Both the position numbers and the translations under genes were made by a program. Below, one piece after another: positions 1-7,693 of a DNA stretch of 30,492 nucleotides. The stretch is from contig JAZOAC010000038.1 of assembly GCA_045595285.1 (NCBI GenBank), positions 1-30,492 on the forward strand, in the 5' to 3' direction. Under the pieces are notes generated by a model. It saw only the letters and a list, made by a program, of their open reading frames with translations, was not told where the DNA came from and ran no database searches. This DNA comes from UBA1731 sp045595285. GTDB lineage: Bacteria; Verrucomicrobiota; Kiritimatiellia; RFP12; UBA1067. How positions within the stretch are numbered: the first letter of the stretch is position 1; every line of letters starts with the position of its first letter.

Positions 1-429
1 GCCGAAAAGGATGTTGCATGGGCTGCAAGCTTGGGTGCAAAACTGCGTGCCGGTGCATTCCCAGACTTCTTCCTCGGGCTCAAGTCGCTCTATGCGGCGA
101 TGGCCTACGGCTCTACGGAAGCCTCTGTCCATGAGAACTCCTACGCCCGTTGCCTTTCGTTCCTCTTGGCCGGAAGCGGCTTCCGCTTCACTATGGAGGA
201 TGTGCAGGCGAACGGACGCGCCGATATCGTGGCAAGCCATGTGAACGGCGTATTCATTTTCGAACTCAAGGTCGGCGAACCGGTCGACAGGGCATTCAGG
301 CAGATCCGCGAGAAGAACTATGCCGCTCCCTATCTCGCGTCAGGTCTTCCGATCCATCTCATCGGGCTTTCCTTCGACCCAGAAACCCGCCAGCTTGTCG
401 ACGCCGTGGCGGAAGAGTTCGAGAAATGA
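1..429 (+). CDS. PD-(D/E)XK nuclease-domain protein, C-terminal part (5' truncated by window edge)
   Basis: The reading frame is open from base 1, so this is the end of a longer gene. Its last ~140 residues contain GRADIV followed about 10 residues later by FELKV, the D...ExK core of the PD-(D/E)XK nuclease fold. The surrounding text (NSYARCLSFLLAGSGF, AFRQIREKNYAAPY, IHLIGLSFD) matches the C-terminal nuclease domain (DUF1703/PDDEXK_9) usually fused behind an AAA-ATPase-like domain. These proteins are abundant in gut anaerobes and their biological role is poorly known. The TTG at 31 is internal and not a real start. The ATPase half would lie upstream of the window. Family call is fairly secure; function is not. 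Confidence 0.75.
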   Translation, partial: AEKDVAWAASLGAKLRAGAFPDFFLGLKSLYAAMAYGSTEASVHENSYARCLSFLLAGSGFRFTMEDVQANGRADIVASHVNGVFIFELKVGEPVDRAFRQIREKNYAAPYLASGLPIHLIGLSFDPETRQLVDAVAEEFEK

Positions 430-472
430 AGCACATTAGCGGGTGGTTTTAACAGTTGAGCAAGGACGCAAT

Positions 473-510
473 ATGTAGGGGCTGACCCTACATGTTGTGG
501 GGGCAACCCC
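473..510. repeat. REP-like hairpin element
   Basis: Bases 473-480 (ATGTAGGG) and 486-493 (CCCTACAT) form a perfect 8-bp stem with a 5-nt loop, directly followed by a GGGG-CAA-CCCC mini-hairpin at 500-510. A hairpin rich in GGGG/CCCC with a flanking CCCTACA is typical of dispersed intergenic REP-type repeats. There is no T-run, so it is not a standard terminator. Whether it is repeated elsewhere in the genome cannot be seen here. Confidence 0.5.
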
Positions 511-689
511 TGAAAAGCGTCGCTCCGAAGTCCGTGAAGAACGACGTGTGCACGTACAGCCTCGATCCCGCATGTCTGAAGAAGGGGCTCAACGTGTTCG
601 CGGTGGCGTTTCCGGCCGGTGCGCCTAAGGCGGCGACATTCAACGACTTCTCCATTACCGTGCTGTCGGGTGCCCAGTCTGTCAAATAG
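492..689 (+). pseudogene. Remnant of a beta-sandwich/glycosidase-type C-terminus
   Basis: The open frame begins inside the REP-like hairpin and lacks a ribosome binding site. From about residue 9 it reads like the end of a jelly-roll/carbohydrate-binding domain: a segment with YSLDPACLKKGLNVFAV followed by TFNDFSITVLSG resembles the last two strands of such domains in large secreted glycosidases. The rest of the domain is missing upstream, so I read it as a 5'-deleted gene fragment interrupted at the repeat. Family similarity is inferred by eye only. Confidence 0.35.
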
Positions 690-759
690 AAAAGGCACTC
701 TGCAGATAACTGCGGCGGTTCCCCGATGGTGAATTCTCATTTATTTTGTGAACGGATTG

Positions 760-776
760 TGGTATATTTCTGCGCC
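760..776 (+). promoter_or_regulatory. Promoter of metal-efflux operon (extended -10)
   Basis: TGG-TATATT (760-768) is an extended -10 element followed by tctGCGCC and then the ATG at 777. The start of transcription would fall about 1-3 nt before the ATG, so the mRNA is probably leaderless. No good -35 hexamer is visible (TTTATT at 740-745 is weak). Confidence 0.45.
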
Positions 777-1160
777 ATGGGAATATTGCGTACATTGAGA
801 AGACTGGGGACTGCGGTGGTTCGCGCTGCGGTCGTTCTCTATGTCACGTTCTGCGTGTGCGGATCCATTGAGATATGCCTTTGCGATCCGGATCCCGACA
901 ACTGCGGCGAGCATTGCCACGACTGTGACGAACATTCCAAGGACGAGTGCCGCCACTTCTCCGTCGATGTCGATGACTTCATGGTTCCGCATGCCGGGGC
1001 GAAGGTTCCGTCCGCTCCGGCGATGGTTTGCCCGCCGTCGGCTTTTGCGGTTGCGGCGATTCCGGACCAACAGCGGACGAGACCCATATCCACCGCCCCG
1101 CCCGACAGTGGCGGAGGCATGTATCTCTCATATTCTGCGCGGATCCACCCGTTGGCATAG
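777..1160 (+). CDS. Small Cys/His-rich exported protein, probable metal binder
   Basis: This 127-residue protein begins with basic MGILRTLRRLG and a hydrophobic segment (AVVRAAVVLYVTFCVCG), consistent with a signal peptide or membrane anchor. It is followed by a dense metal-ligand cluster: C-L-C-D-P-D-P-D-N-C-G-E-H-C-H-D-C-D-E-H and a further C-R-H. The C-terminal half is Pro/Ala-rich and probably disordered. It is the first gene before an RND metal pump, so a role as periplasmic metal scavenger, sensor or chaperone feeding the pump is inferred. The ATG at 777 is chosen over 726 because the promoter -10 lies between them. The family is not recognised. Confidence 0.6.
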   Translation: MGILRTLRRLGTAVVRAAVVLYVTFCVCGSIEICLCDPDPDNCGEHCHDCDEHSKDECRHFSVDVDDFMVPHAGAKVPSAPAMVCPPSAFAVAAIPDQQRTRPISTAPPDSGGGMYLSYSARIHPLA

Positions 1161-1316
1161 TCCGTCAGGACGCGCTTGAGACAGCGCGTCCGCGGTTCGT
1201 CGGCTGTCTGCGCGACCCGAAACGGGCGTGTGACAGGTCAAGGCGCCCGGCGGTTTTGCCGCCCCAAGGCGCATCCAGTGCTTTAAGCCCATGTTGGCGC
1301 AATGCCAGGTGCATAT
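1161..1316 (+). promoter_or_regulatory. Structured intergenic leader with three hairpins before the RND pump gene
   Basis: Three stems follow each other: 1168-1175/1184-1191 (GGACGCGC with perfect complement, 8-nt loop), 1216-1219/1223-1226 (CCCG-AAA-CGGG), and 1249-1253/1259-1263 (GGCGG-TTTTG-CCGCC) flanked by GGCGC sequences. No T-run follows any of them. They may limit read-through or control translation of the pump gene. No known metal riboswitch consensus was recognised. Confidence 0.4.
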
Positions 1317-4300
1317 ATGAAAAGAATATTCGAATTTGTGACAGACAATCCAAAGACCGTGATGGCCGCAATGCTGATTGCGGCGGCGGTCGGCGTACGT
1401 GCCTGGCAGAACCTTGCCGTGGACGTGTTCCCCGACATCTCGGTTCCGCGCGTCACCATCCAGACAGAGGCCGGCGGACTTACCGCCGAAGAGGTGGAAC
1501 AGCTCGTCACCATCCCCATTGAGTCTGTGGTGAACGGCATCCCGGGAGTCTCGACGGTGCGTTCAAGCTCAAGCGGCGGACTGTCCTTCGTCTGGGTGGA
1601 TTTCGACTGGAGCGTGGATGTCTCTCGCGCCAGATTCGACGTGTTCGAACGTCTCGCCCGCGTGAAAGAGAGCCTGCCGGATGAGGCGCACGCGGAGATG
1701 GCGCCGGTCGTGTCTGTAACGGGCGAGATCATGCTTGTCGCGCTTACGGGGAAGGAGGGCGGCGTTTCCGCCCTTGAGATGCGGGAACTCGCCGAATACG
1801 ACCTTCGGACGCGGCTTCTCGGCATTCCCGGCATCGGGGAGGTTGCGGTCATCGGCGGCAGGCTTCCTGAATACCGCATCGCGGCGGATCCGCGGCGGAT
1901 CGCCGAGGCGGGACTTTCACTCTTTGACGTAATGGATGCGGCGCGCGGCACGCGGACGTTCCTCAGTGCCGGATATCTTGCAAACGTCGGCGGGGAAGAG
2001 GTGCCGCTGCGCCAGATTGCGCGCGCAGACACCTTGTCTGCGCTGAAGCTTTCGCCGATTCCGCTCGCGGGCGGCGGTTCGCTCAGGCTCGGTGATGTCG
2101 CCGATGTGTCGGTCGCGGGCGAACCGCGTCGCGGCAGCGCATCGTTCAACGGACATGAGGCGATCGTCCTCTCCGTGCAGAAGGCTCCCGGCGGCAATAC
2201 GCCTGAACTCACGAAGGAGCTCGATCGCGTCCTTGCGGAATTCGCCGCGACGGTCAAATCCAAAGGCATTGAGGTGCATGCCGACGCCTATCGTCAGGCG
2301 GACTTCATAGACGCCTCCATAAAGGGCGGCGGCGAAGTTGTGCGCGATGCCGTAATCATCGTAGTCGCCGTGCTGCTGATTACGCTCCTTGAACTGCGCA
2401 CGATTCTCGTGGTGCTCTGTACGATGCCGCTTTCAATCCTGCTTGGACTCGCCCTCTTCCCGGTTTTCGGTCTCGGCGTTAATGTCATGACGCTTGGCGG
2501 TTTCGCGGTCGCCGCCGGAGACATTGTTGACGCGTCCATCATCTTTACGGAGGTGATACGGCGCAAACTCGGCGAGAACGCCGCGATGCCGCCGGAACAA
2601 CGGCGCCCGGCGGGCGTTGTGATCGCCGGGGCTGCGGCATCTGTCGCGCCGGGTGTGCTGTTCTCGACGATGGTCGTGATTCTGGTGTTCATTCCGCTGC
2701 TGATGCTGTCCGGACTCGAAGGACGCTTCTTCAGTCCGCTAGCCCTGTCCTACATCTGCGTGTTCGTGATGTCGCTCGTCTGCGCATGGACGGTCGTCCC
2801 CGCCCTATCGCGCATTCTTCGCCTTGGCTGTGGCGGCGGCATCAGGCAGCCGGCGAAGATCGAGGATGCGGGCGTCTCGCACGGCATCAAGGCAATGCGC
2901 GCCGTGTACCGTCCATTCCTTGCGTTTGCGCTGCGCTTCCCGAAGAGTGTCGTGCTGTTGGCGTTCGCCGCCGCCGGATACGCGATCTATGTCGCTACGG
3001 GATTCGGTTCGAGCTTCCTTCCGCCGTTCCGCGAGGACTCCTTCAACGTGATGGTGTCGCTTCCTCCCGGCGCATCACTCGCCGAAACGGAGCGTGTCTC
3101 TGAGGCCTGTGTGCCTGCAATGGCGTCGATTCCCGGCGTGCTGTCCGTCACGCGCCGCACCGGACGCGCCGAACGCGACCAGCATGCCGAGCCGGTTTCC
3201 AGTTCGGAGTTTGTCGTCCGCGTCGATCTGAATGGCGACACGGAGGCGGTGCGAGACCAGATACGCGAGCGTCTCGGAAGCATTCCCGGTTGCGCACTGA
3301 TCGTCGGATATCCGATTGCGCACCGCATCAGCGCCGTCCTGTCCGGAACGGAGGCCGAACTCGCCGTCAATGTCTTTGGGGACGATGTCGATGTTCTGCG
3401 CGATACTGTTGCGAGGATGAAGACGGAACTCGAATCCGTCCCCGGCGTCGCCGACGTAAGGGCAAACCGCGAAATCATGGTGCGCACTCTCCGGATCGAT
3501 TACGACATGCCCGCGCTGGTCGAGGCCGGCATAACTCCGCGCGAGGCCGGAGAACAGGTCGCGGCGGCGTTCAACGGTGCGCGGACGGGAGAGGTCCGCA
3601 GCGGAATACGCAAGAGGGCCGTCACCGTCCGCCTTGCCGGAGACGAGAACCGGTACAGTCCCGATGTGGTGAAGTCGCTTATGCTGTCCGGCCGCTCCGG
3701 GAAGCGTGTGCGGCTTGACGATGTCGCGCAGGTTGTGGCGGAGGATTCGCCGAATCTCATGCTGCGCGAGGGTGGCCGCCGCAAGGCGCTCATCTCGTGC
3801 AATCCCGCTCCCGGCGTAAGCACGGGGAAGCTTGTGGAGGAGCTTCGCGCGCATCTCGCTCCGATGGCGGCGGAGGCCGGATGCACGGTTTCGTTCGGCG
3901 GAAGCTACCAGGCGCGAGAGAGCGCCGGACACCGCCTCGGAATGCTTGGCGCCGGACTTCTCGCCGCGATATTCTTCATCCTCGTGTTCGCTCTCGGTTC
4001 CGGACGCGCCGCCGCGCTTGCGTTGCTCAATGTGCCCCTTGGCCTTGTCGGGTCGGTGGCGGCGGTTTCGCTTGCCGAACCCGTGCTTTCGGTCTCGTCG
4101 CTTGTCGGGTTCGTGACGGTCATCGGCTTTGTGCTTAGGAACGGAATCCTGCTCATCAACTGCTATCGCGACAGGATGGACGCCGGCGCATCGCTCGCCG
4201 ATGCGATCCGCGAAGGCTCCGAAGAGCGCATGGCTCCGATAGTGATGACGTCCCTCACGACGGTGATAGGCCTCGTCCCGATCATGATTGCAGGATCCAA

Positions 4301-4433
4301 GCCGGGCGGCGAACTGCTTGCGCCGCTGGCGATCGTTCAGTTCGGCGGACTCCTCGGGGCCACTGCGCTGAACCTTGTCGTGCTGCCGGCGGCGGCGAAA
4401 GTCGTCGGACTTGGACTGGAGAAACGCCGATGA
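1317..4433 (+). CDS. Heavy-metal efflux RND transporter, inner-membrane pump (CzcA/CusA family)
   Basis: The 1038-residue product has the full length and layout of HME-RND pumps: N-terminal MKRIFEFVTDNPKTVMAAML membrane helix, VDVFPDISVPRVTIQTEAGG porter start, and two halves each with a porter domain and a block of membrane helices. The TM4 region reads AAGDIVDASIIFTEV, with Asp405 and Glu412 at the places of CzcA Asp408 and Glu415, while the CzcA Asp402 position is Ala. In this respect it resembles CusA more than CzcA, so the metal cannot be assigned. ATG 1317 is preferred over 1302 because AGGTG lies 6-7 nt upstream. The stop overlaps the next start (ATGA). It exports metal ions across the inner membrane and periplasm using the proton gradient. 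Confidence 0.9.
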   Translation: MKRIFEFVTDNPKTVMAAMLIAAAVGVRAWQNLAVDVFPDISVPRVTIQTEAGGLTAEEVEQLVTIPIESVVNGIPGVSTVRSSSSGGLSFVWVDFDWSVDVSRARFDVFERLARVKESLPDEAHAEMAPVVSVTGEIMLVALTGKEGGVSALEMRELAEYDLRTRLLGIPGIGEVAVIGGRLPEYRIAADPRRIAEAGLSLFDVMDAARGTRTFLSAGYLANVGGEEVPLRQIARADTLSALKLSPIPLAGGGSLRLGDVADVSVAGEPRRGSASFNGHEAIVLSVQKAPGGNTPELTKELDRVLAEFAATVKSKGIEVHADAYRQADFIDASIKGGGEVVRDAVIIVVAVLLITLLELRTILVVLCTMPLSILLGLALFPVFGLGVNVMTLGGFAVAAGDIVDASIIFTEVIRRKLGENAAMPPEQRRPAGVVIAGAAASVAPGVLFSTMVVILVFIPLLMLSGLEGRFFSPLALSYICVFVMSLVCAWTVVPALSRILRLGCGGGIRQPAKIEDAGVSHGIKAMRAVYRPFLAFALRFPKSVVLLAFAAAGYAIYVATGFGSSFLPPFREDSFNVMVSLPPGASLAETERVSEACVPAMASIPGVLSVTRRTGRAERDQHAEPVSSSEFVVRVDLNGDTEAVRDQIRERLGSIPGCALIVGYPIAHRISAVLSGTEAELAVNVFGDDVDVLRDTVARMKTELESVPGVADVRANREIMVRTLRIDYDMPALVEAGITPREAGEQVAAAFNGARTGEVRSGIRKRAVTVRLAGDENRYSPDVVKSLMLSGRSGKRVRLDDVAQVVAEDSPNLMLREGGRRKALISCNPAPGVSTGKLVEELRAHLAPMAAEAGCTVSFGGSYQARESAGHRLGMLGAGLLAAIFFILVFALGSGRAAALALLNVPLGLVGSVAAVSLAEPVLSVSSLVGFVTVIGFVLRNGILLINCYRDRMDAGASLADAIREGSEERMAPIVMTSLTTVIGLVPIMIAGSKPGGELLAPLAIVQFGGLLGATALNLVVLPAAAKVVGLGLEKRR

Positions 4434-5689
4434 AAACGATGAACGCAAATCTGCTCTTTCTTTCGGCGCTTGCCGCTTCGTTCGCGGCGGGCTGCCGTTC
4501 GTATGAACCGAAGCCCATCGACTGGGAGCTGGAGGCGCGCGCGGGGGTGACGAATGAACTTCGCATCACCACGCTTGAAGATGCCGCTGCCGTCGCGCTG
4601 ATCGGAAACCGCGAACTGAACGCCATGCGTCTCAAGGCGGCGAACTCGTCAAGGGTGGCAAGGGAGACTGGCTGGTGGGAGGATCCCGAACTTGACTTCG
4701 ATGTGATGCGCATCGTCAATCCGAGCGGACATCCTTTCCTCGGCGGCGGATCTCTTGCGTTCACGATTCCGCTTTTGGGGGCGCTTGCGCTTGACGAAAA
4801 GGCGGCGCAGGCATATGCCGCGGCCGATGCCGCGGACATACGGGCGTCTGAGGCGGATGTGTCGGCGGAGGCGAGGAAACTGGCGATACGCCTGTATGCC
4901 CTTCGCAGACGCGGTAAGATGCTTCGCGAGTGGAGCGCCGACGGACGGGCGGAAAGCGCGAGGGCGAACGTCGAGAGGCTTCATGAGGCCGGCGAGGTCA
5001 CCTCCACCGAACTCGCAGGTGTGCGCCGCAGAATGCATGCGCTGCGCCACGACATCATGGAGAACGAGAAGGAGACCGCAGCCACGGAGATCGCGTTCCT
5101 GCGGCTGTCGGGACTTCGCCCCGGAACGCAGATACATATCGCGCTTGACGAAACCAAAGAGGTGCCGATGCCGAATGCGAAGGACGATCCTCTCGAACTC
5201 GTGAAGCATCCCAAGGTAGTGGCGGCGCTTGTGCGCCTGGACGGAACGGAGCACGCGCTCCACGCCGAGATCCGCAGACAGTACCCCGACCTGAAACTTG
5301 GTCCGGCCTACGTGAATGAAGAGGGACTGGACAGGTTCGGTCTGGTGGCCGGAATCTCCCTTCCGTTGTGGAACCGGAACCGCAAGGGGATTGCCGAGGC
5401 CGAAGGCGCAAGGGATGACGCGCGGCTTGCGGCGATAGACGTCTGGCGTTCGCTCGTGTGCGATGCGGCCGAGGCGCGCGCGAATCTTGTCCGGCTTCTG
5501 GCGCATCCGCCTGTCCCGACAAGTGAACGCGAACAGACCGACAGGTTGGCGGATGCCGGCGAATTGACCCCGCTCGAATATCTTGACGTGCGCGAAGAGA
5601 TCATGGGGTTTGAACTCGCCCATGCCGACTGGCGGCGTGATGTGGCGCTTGCCGCCGCCGAACTCGAAAAATTCAATGCCAACCGTTAA
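4430..5689 (+). CDS. TolC-family outer-membrane efflux lipoprotein (CzcC-like)
   Basis: The 419-residue protein starts with a lipoprotein-type signal (MKTMNANLLFLSALAASFAAGC, probable lipid-modified Cys22), followed by a long helical region with two repeats typical of outer-membrane factors: TLEDAAAVALIGNRELNAMRLKA near the start and a PDLKLGPAYVNEEG...GLVAGISLPLWNRN segment in the second half, the latter a hallmark of TolC/CzcC proteins. The start codon overlaps the pump stop codon by 4 nt, so translation is coupled. It forms the outer-membrane channel of the tripartite efflux complex. Confidence 0.85.
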   Translation: MKTMNANLLFLSALAASFAAGCRSYEPKPIDWELEARAGVTNELRITTLEDAAAVALIGNRELNAMRLKAANSSRVARETGWWEDPELDFDVMRIVNPSGHPFLGGGSLAFTIPLLGALALDEKAAQAYAAADAADIRASEADVSAEARKLAIRLYALRRRGKMLREWSADGRAESARANVERLHEAGEVTSTELAGVRRRMHALRHDIMENEKETAATEIAFLRLSGLRPGTQIHIALDETKEVPMPNAKDDPLELVKHPKVVAALVRLDGTEHALHAEIRRQYPDLKLGPAYVNEEGLDRFGLVAGISLPLWNRNRKGIAEAEGARDDARLAAIDVWRSLVCDAAEARANLVRLLAHPPVPTSEREQTDRLADAGELTPLEYLDVREEIMGFELAHADWRRDVALAAAELEKFNANR

Positions 5690-5711
5690 TCCGGAATCAA
5701 GGAGAAGAAAC

Positions 5712-6866
5712 ATGAATCCTAAAATGAATGTCGCCGTTGCCGCCGCTCTGCTGTCCGCTGTTCTTGCCTGCGCCCACGAACATGGTTCCGGCTGCAGTCA
5801 AGAACGCAGAGATGGCCATCACTGCCGTGGAGATGCACATGAAAGGCCGAAGTGCGCGACGGATCGCAAGGCCGGGCGGCATGCGAAATCCGTTTCCGTG
5901 ACAAAAGCCGTGCAGCAGGTGATGGGTTTGAGAACGGTCCATGCCGAGAACCGCCGCGTTGTCTCGACCGTCTCTTTCGCCGGAAGGTATGAGCTGATAC
6001 CGGATGCCCGCAAGGTCGTCTCTTCTCCGGTTGCCGGACGTCTTTCGCTTCTTGTGAAGACGCTCGACAACGTTCAGAAGGGAGAACCGCTTTTCACGGT
6101 GACGTCCCCCGAGCTTGTTGCCCGTTCGCGCGAGATATCGGCCCTGGAGAAGCGCCTGAAGGTATATCGGGAGATTAAGACGCCCAATGCCGCGCTGGAG
6201 AACGAACTTGCGGTGAAGTGCGCCGAACGGGAGGCGATGCTTGCGGGCGCGGAGGAGAAGGACGGTGTCGTGACGGTGCGGGCGGCGACGGAGGGGATGG
6301 TCGAATCGCTGATCGCGCAGGACGGGGCCTGGCTTGAGACCGGTGCGGCGGCGATTCAGACGGTGCGGGCGCACCATCTCAGATTCAAGGCACTTGTCGC
6401 CGCTTCGGACGCACTGCATCTCAAGGACGGGATGTCCGCGAAGGTCGGGGCTCATCCGGGGCGCATCCGCATCGGCGTCGGCGACGATACGGGGCTTGTT
6501 CCGGTGTACGTCCTGTTTGCTGGCGATGTCAAGGCGCTTGCCGGGGAACGTTCGCACGCCGAGTGCGTAACCGACGAGACGGAGGCGGCGCATACCGCCG
6601 TGCCGTCGATATGCATCGTGTCCATAGGCCTCCAGCCGACCGTGTTCGTAAGGGATCTGCATGACGCCGAGCGGTTCATTGCCGTTCCTGTGACTCCTGG
6701 CGCAAGCGGCGGCGGATGGACTGCCGTGGACGGGCTTCCCGCGCATCATTGCGAGGTCGTGAGCGACGGTGCGTATGAATTGAGGCTGGCGCTCCCGTCC
6801 GCCGGCGGTTCAAAGTCCGCCGGCCACTTCCACGCCGACGGTACATTCCACGAAGGCGAACACTGA
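5712..6866 (+). CDS. Membrane-fusion protein of metal efflux complex (CzcB-like), His-rich lipoprotein
   Basis: The 384-residue product has a clear lipobox (SAVLAC, Cys20), then a Cys/His-rich stretch (HEHGSGC, DGHHCRGDAHE), then a membrane-fusion core: SFAGRYELIPDARKVVSSPVAGRL and GEPLFTVTSPELV are the beta-barrel and lipoyl-type elements flanking a short helical hairpin. The C-terminus is again His-rich (HFHADGTFHEGEH). Such His tails are known as metal-binding extensions in this family. ATG 5712 has GGAGAA 5-6 nt upstream. It links the RND pump to the TolC-like channel and probably hands over metal ions. Confidence 0.85.
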   Translation: MNPKMNVAVAAALLSAVLACAHEHGSGCSQERRDGHHCRGDAHERPKCATDRKAGRHAKSVSVTKAVQQVMGLRTVHAENRRVVSTVSFAGRYELIPDARKVVSSPVAGRLSLLVKTLDNVQKGEPLFTVTSPELVARSREISALEKRLKVYREIKTPNAALENELAVKCAEREAMLAGAEEKDGVVTVRAATEGMVESLIAQDGAWLETGAAAIQTVRAHHLRFKALVAASDALHLKDGMSAKVGAHPGRIRIGVGDDTGLVPVYVLFAGDVKALAGERSHAECVTDETEAAHTAVPSICIVSIGLQPTVFVRDLHDAERFIAVPVTPGASGGGWTAVDGLPAHHCEVVSDGAYELRLALPSAGGSKSAGHFHADGTFHEGEH

Positions 6867-6896
6867 ACCCGGAATTTCCGCACGGTCTGTCTTTTA

Positions 6897-6912
6897 TGAT
6901 AAAATTCGCGAG
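6897..6912 (+). promoter_or_regulatory. Promoter of the ABC exporter operon (extended -10)
   Basis: TGA-TAAAAT (6897-6905) is followed by tCGCGAG and an ATG at 6914, the same layout as the other promoters in this window. Transcription would begin within a few bases of the ATG. A small dyad (CGGAA-T-TTCCG, 6870-6880) lies upstream where a -35 or operator could be. Confidence 0.5.
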
Positions 6913-6913
6913 A

Positions 6914-7693
6914 ATGAAAACAATGAATATTTCAACTTCATGGTTTAATGTTTGGCTTTGGCTTCCGTTGGTATGCCTGATTGGGTTCATTGTTGGCTCA
7001 TGGGGAGCCAAGGAAGAGCTTCGCGCCTATCAGGAGAGCGTGAAGGAGGAGCGTAGCCGTTCGGCAAAGAAGGCGGGCGGTTTCGACACGTTCGCGAATC
7101 TCGTCAAGATCCCAGAAATGACGCGCCGCCCGCGGAAGGCGAAGCGTCCGACAAGGGATCGGAAGGGCGTGCAGGTCGCGGATGCTCCTGCCGCCGTGGC
7201 GAAGAGGCAGGGCTCTTCCGCGTCTGTCGTCACAAATGCTCCCGCTGCCGTGCGCAAAACGCCGCCGCGCCGGTCTGTCGAGGATCTGGGCGTCCGCATC
7301 GAGGAGGCTCAGGAGCTGTGGCGCACCCGCGTTGATGTCGCACGCGCGCAGTGGAAGGAGAGGCTGAAGCTTTCCGGCGAGAAGGAACAGGCGTTCGATG
7401 CGGCTTTGCAGGATATGAACGAGCGTCTTTACGACAGCATCGCCGCCGTGGCCGAACTGATCGCGGAGAGCGATACGATGTCTCCGGAGCTCGGTCTGCG
7501 GCTTGTCGGCGAGACAACTGCGATAATGGCCGAAACATACGATAAGATAGGTGCGTGCGTTCCGTCCGACATGCGTTCGCAAGTGTCGTCCATGCAGATG
7601 GTGGACTTCGTGGATCCCGGTGTCGCTGAACCGCTCATCGGAGTGCAGGGAAAACTTGAGAACATTGGCCATCGTGCCGGAAGGGGCAGATGA
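6914..7693 (+). CDS. Membrane-anchored helical protein of ABC operon, unknown function
   Basis: The 259-residue protein has one N-terminal membrane helix (WFNVWLWLPLVCLIGFIVGSW), then a basic Pro/Ala-rich linker of roughly 100 residues (RRPRKAKRPTRDRKG, APAAVAKRQGSSAS), then a soluble helical C-terminal domain (EDLGVRIEEAQELWRTRVD..., LKLSGEKEQAFDAALQDMNERL). The 'L-S-x-E-x-x-x-A-F' start of the helical domain faintly recalls Spy/CpxP-like periplasmic proteins, but I do not recognise the family. ATG 6914 is chosen because the -10 overlaps the earlier ATG at 6896. 6923 is an alternative. Its stop overlaps the permease start by 4 nt, so it very likely works with the transporter. Confidence 0.65.
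   Translation: MKTMNISTSWFNVWLWLPLVCLIGFIVGSWGAKEELRAYQESVKEERSRSAKKAGGFDTFANLVKIPEMTRRPRKAKRPTRDRKGVQVADAPAAVAKRQGSSASVVTNAPAAVRKTPPRRSVEDLGVRIEEAQELWRTRVDVARAQWKERLKLSGEKEQAFDAALQDMNERLYDSIAAVAELIAESDTMSPELGLRLVGETTAIMAETYDKIGACVPSDMRSQVSSMQMVDFVDPGVAEPLIGVQGKLENIGHRAGRGR

Larger units (their letters stand above)
430..776. other. Intergenic stretch: REP-like hairpin, gene remnant, promoter
   Basis: No intact gene is seen in this 347-nt stretch. It holds a GC-rich hairpin at 473-510, a short open frame at 492-689 that looks like the tail of a lost gene, and a promoter-like sequence just before the Cys/His-rich gene at 777. Confidence 0.6.

Noticed and set aside
3075..4448. Long minus-strand open frame (457 codons) opposite the RND pump gene
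   Set aside because: It is antisense to a gene with clear family motifs, has low-complexity Arg/His/Asp-rich translation, and no ribosome binding site; a codon-bias shadow.
5697..6749. Minus-strand open frame of 350 codons opposite the membrane-fusion gene
   Set aside because: Shadow of a well-supported lipoprotein gene; no start signals or motifs.
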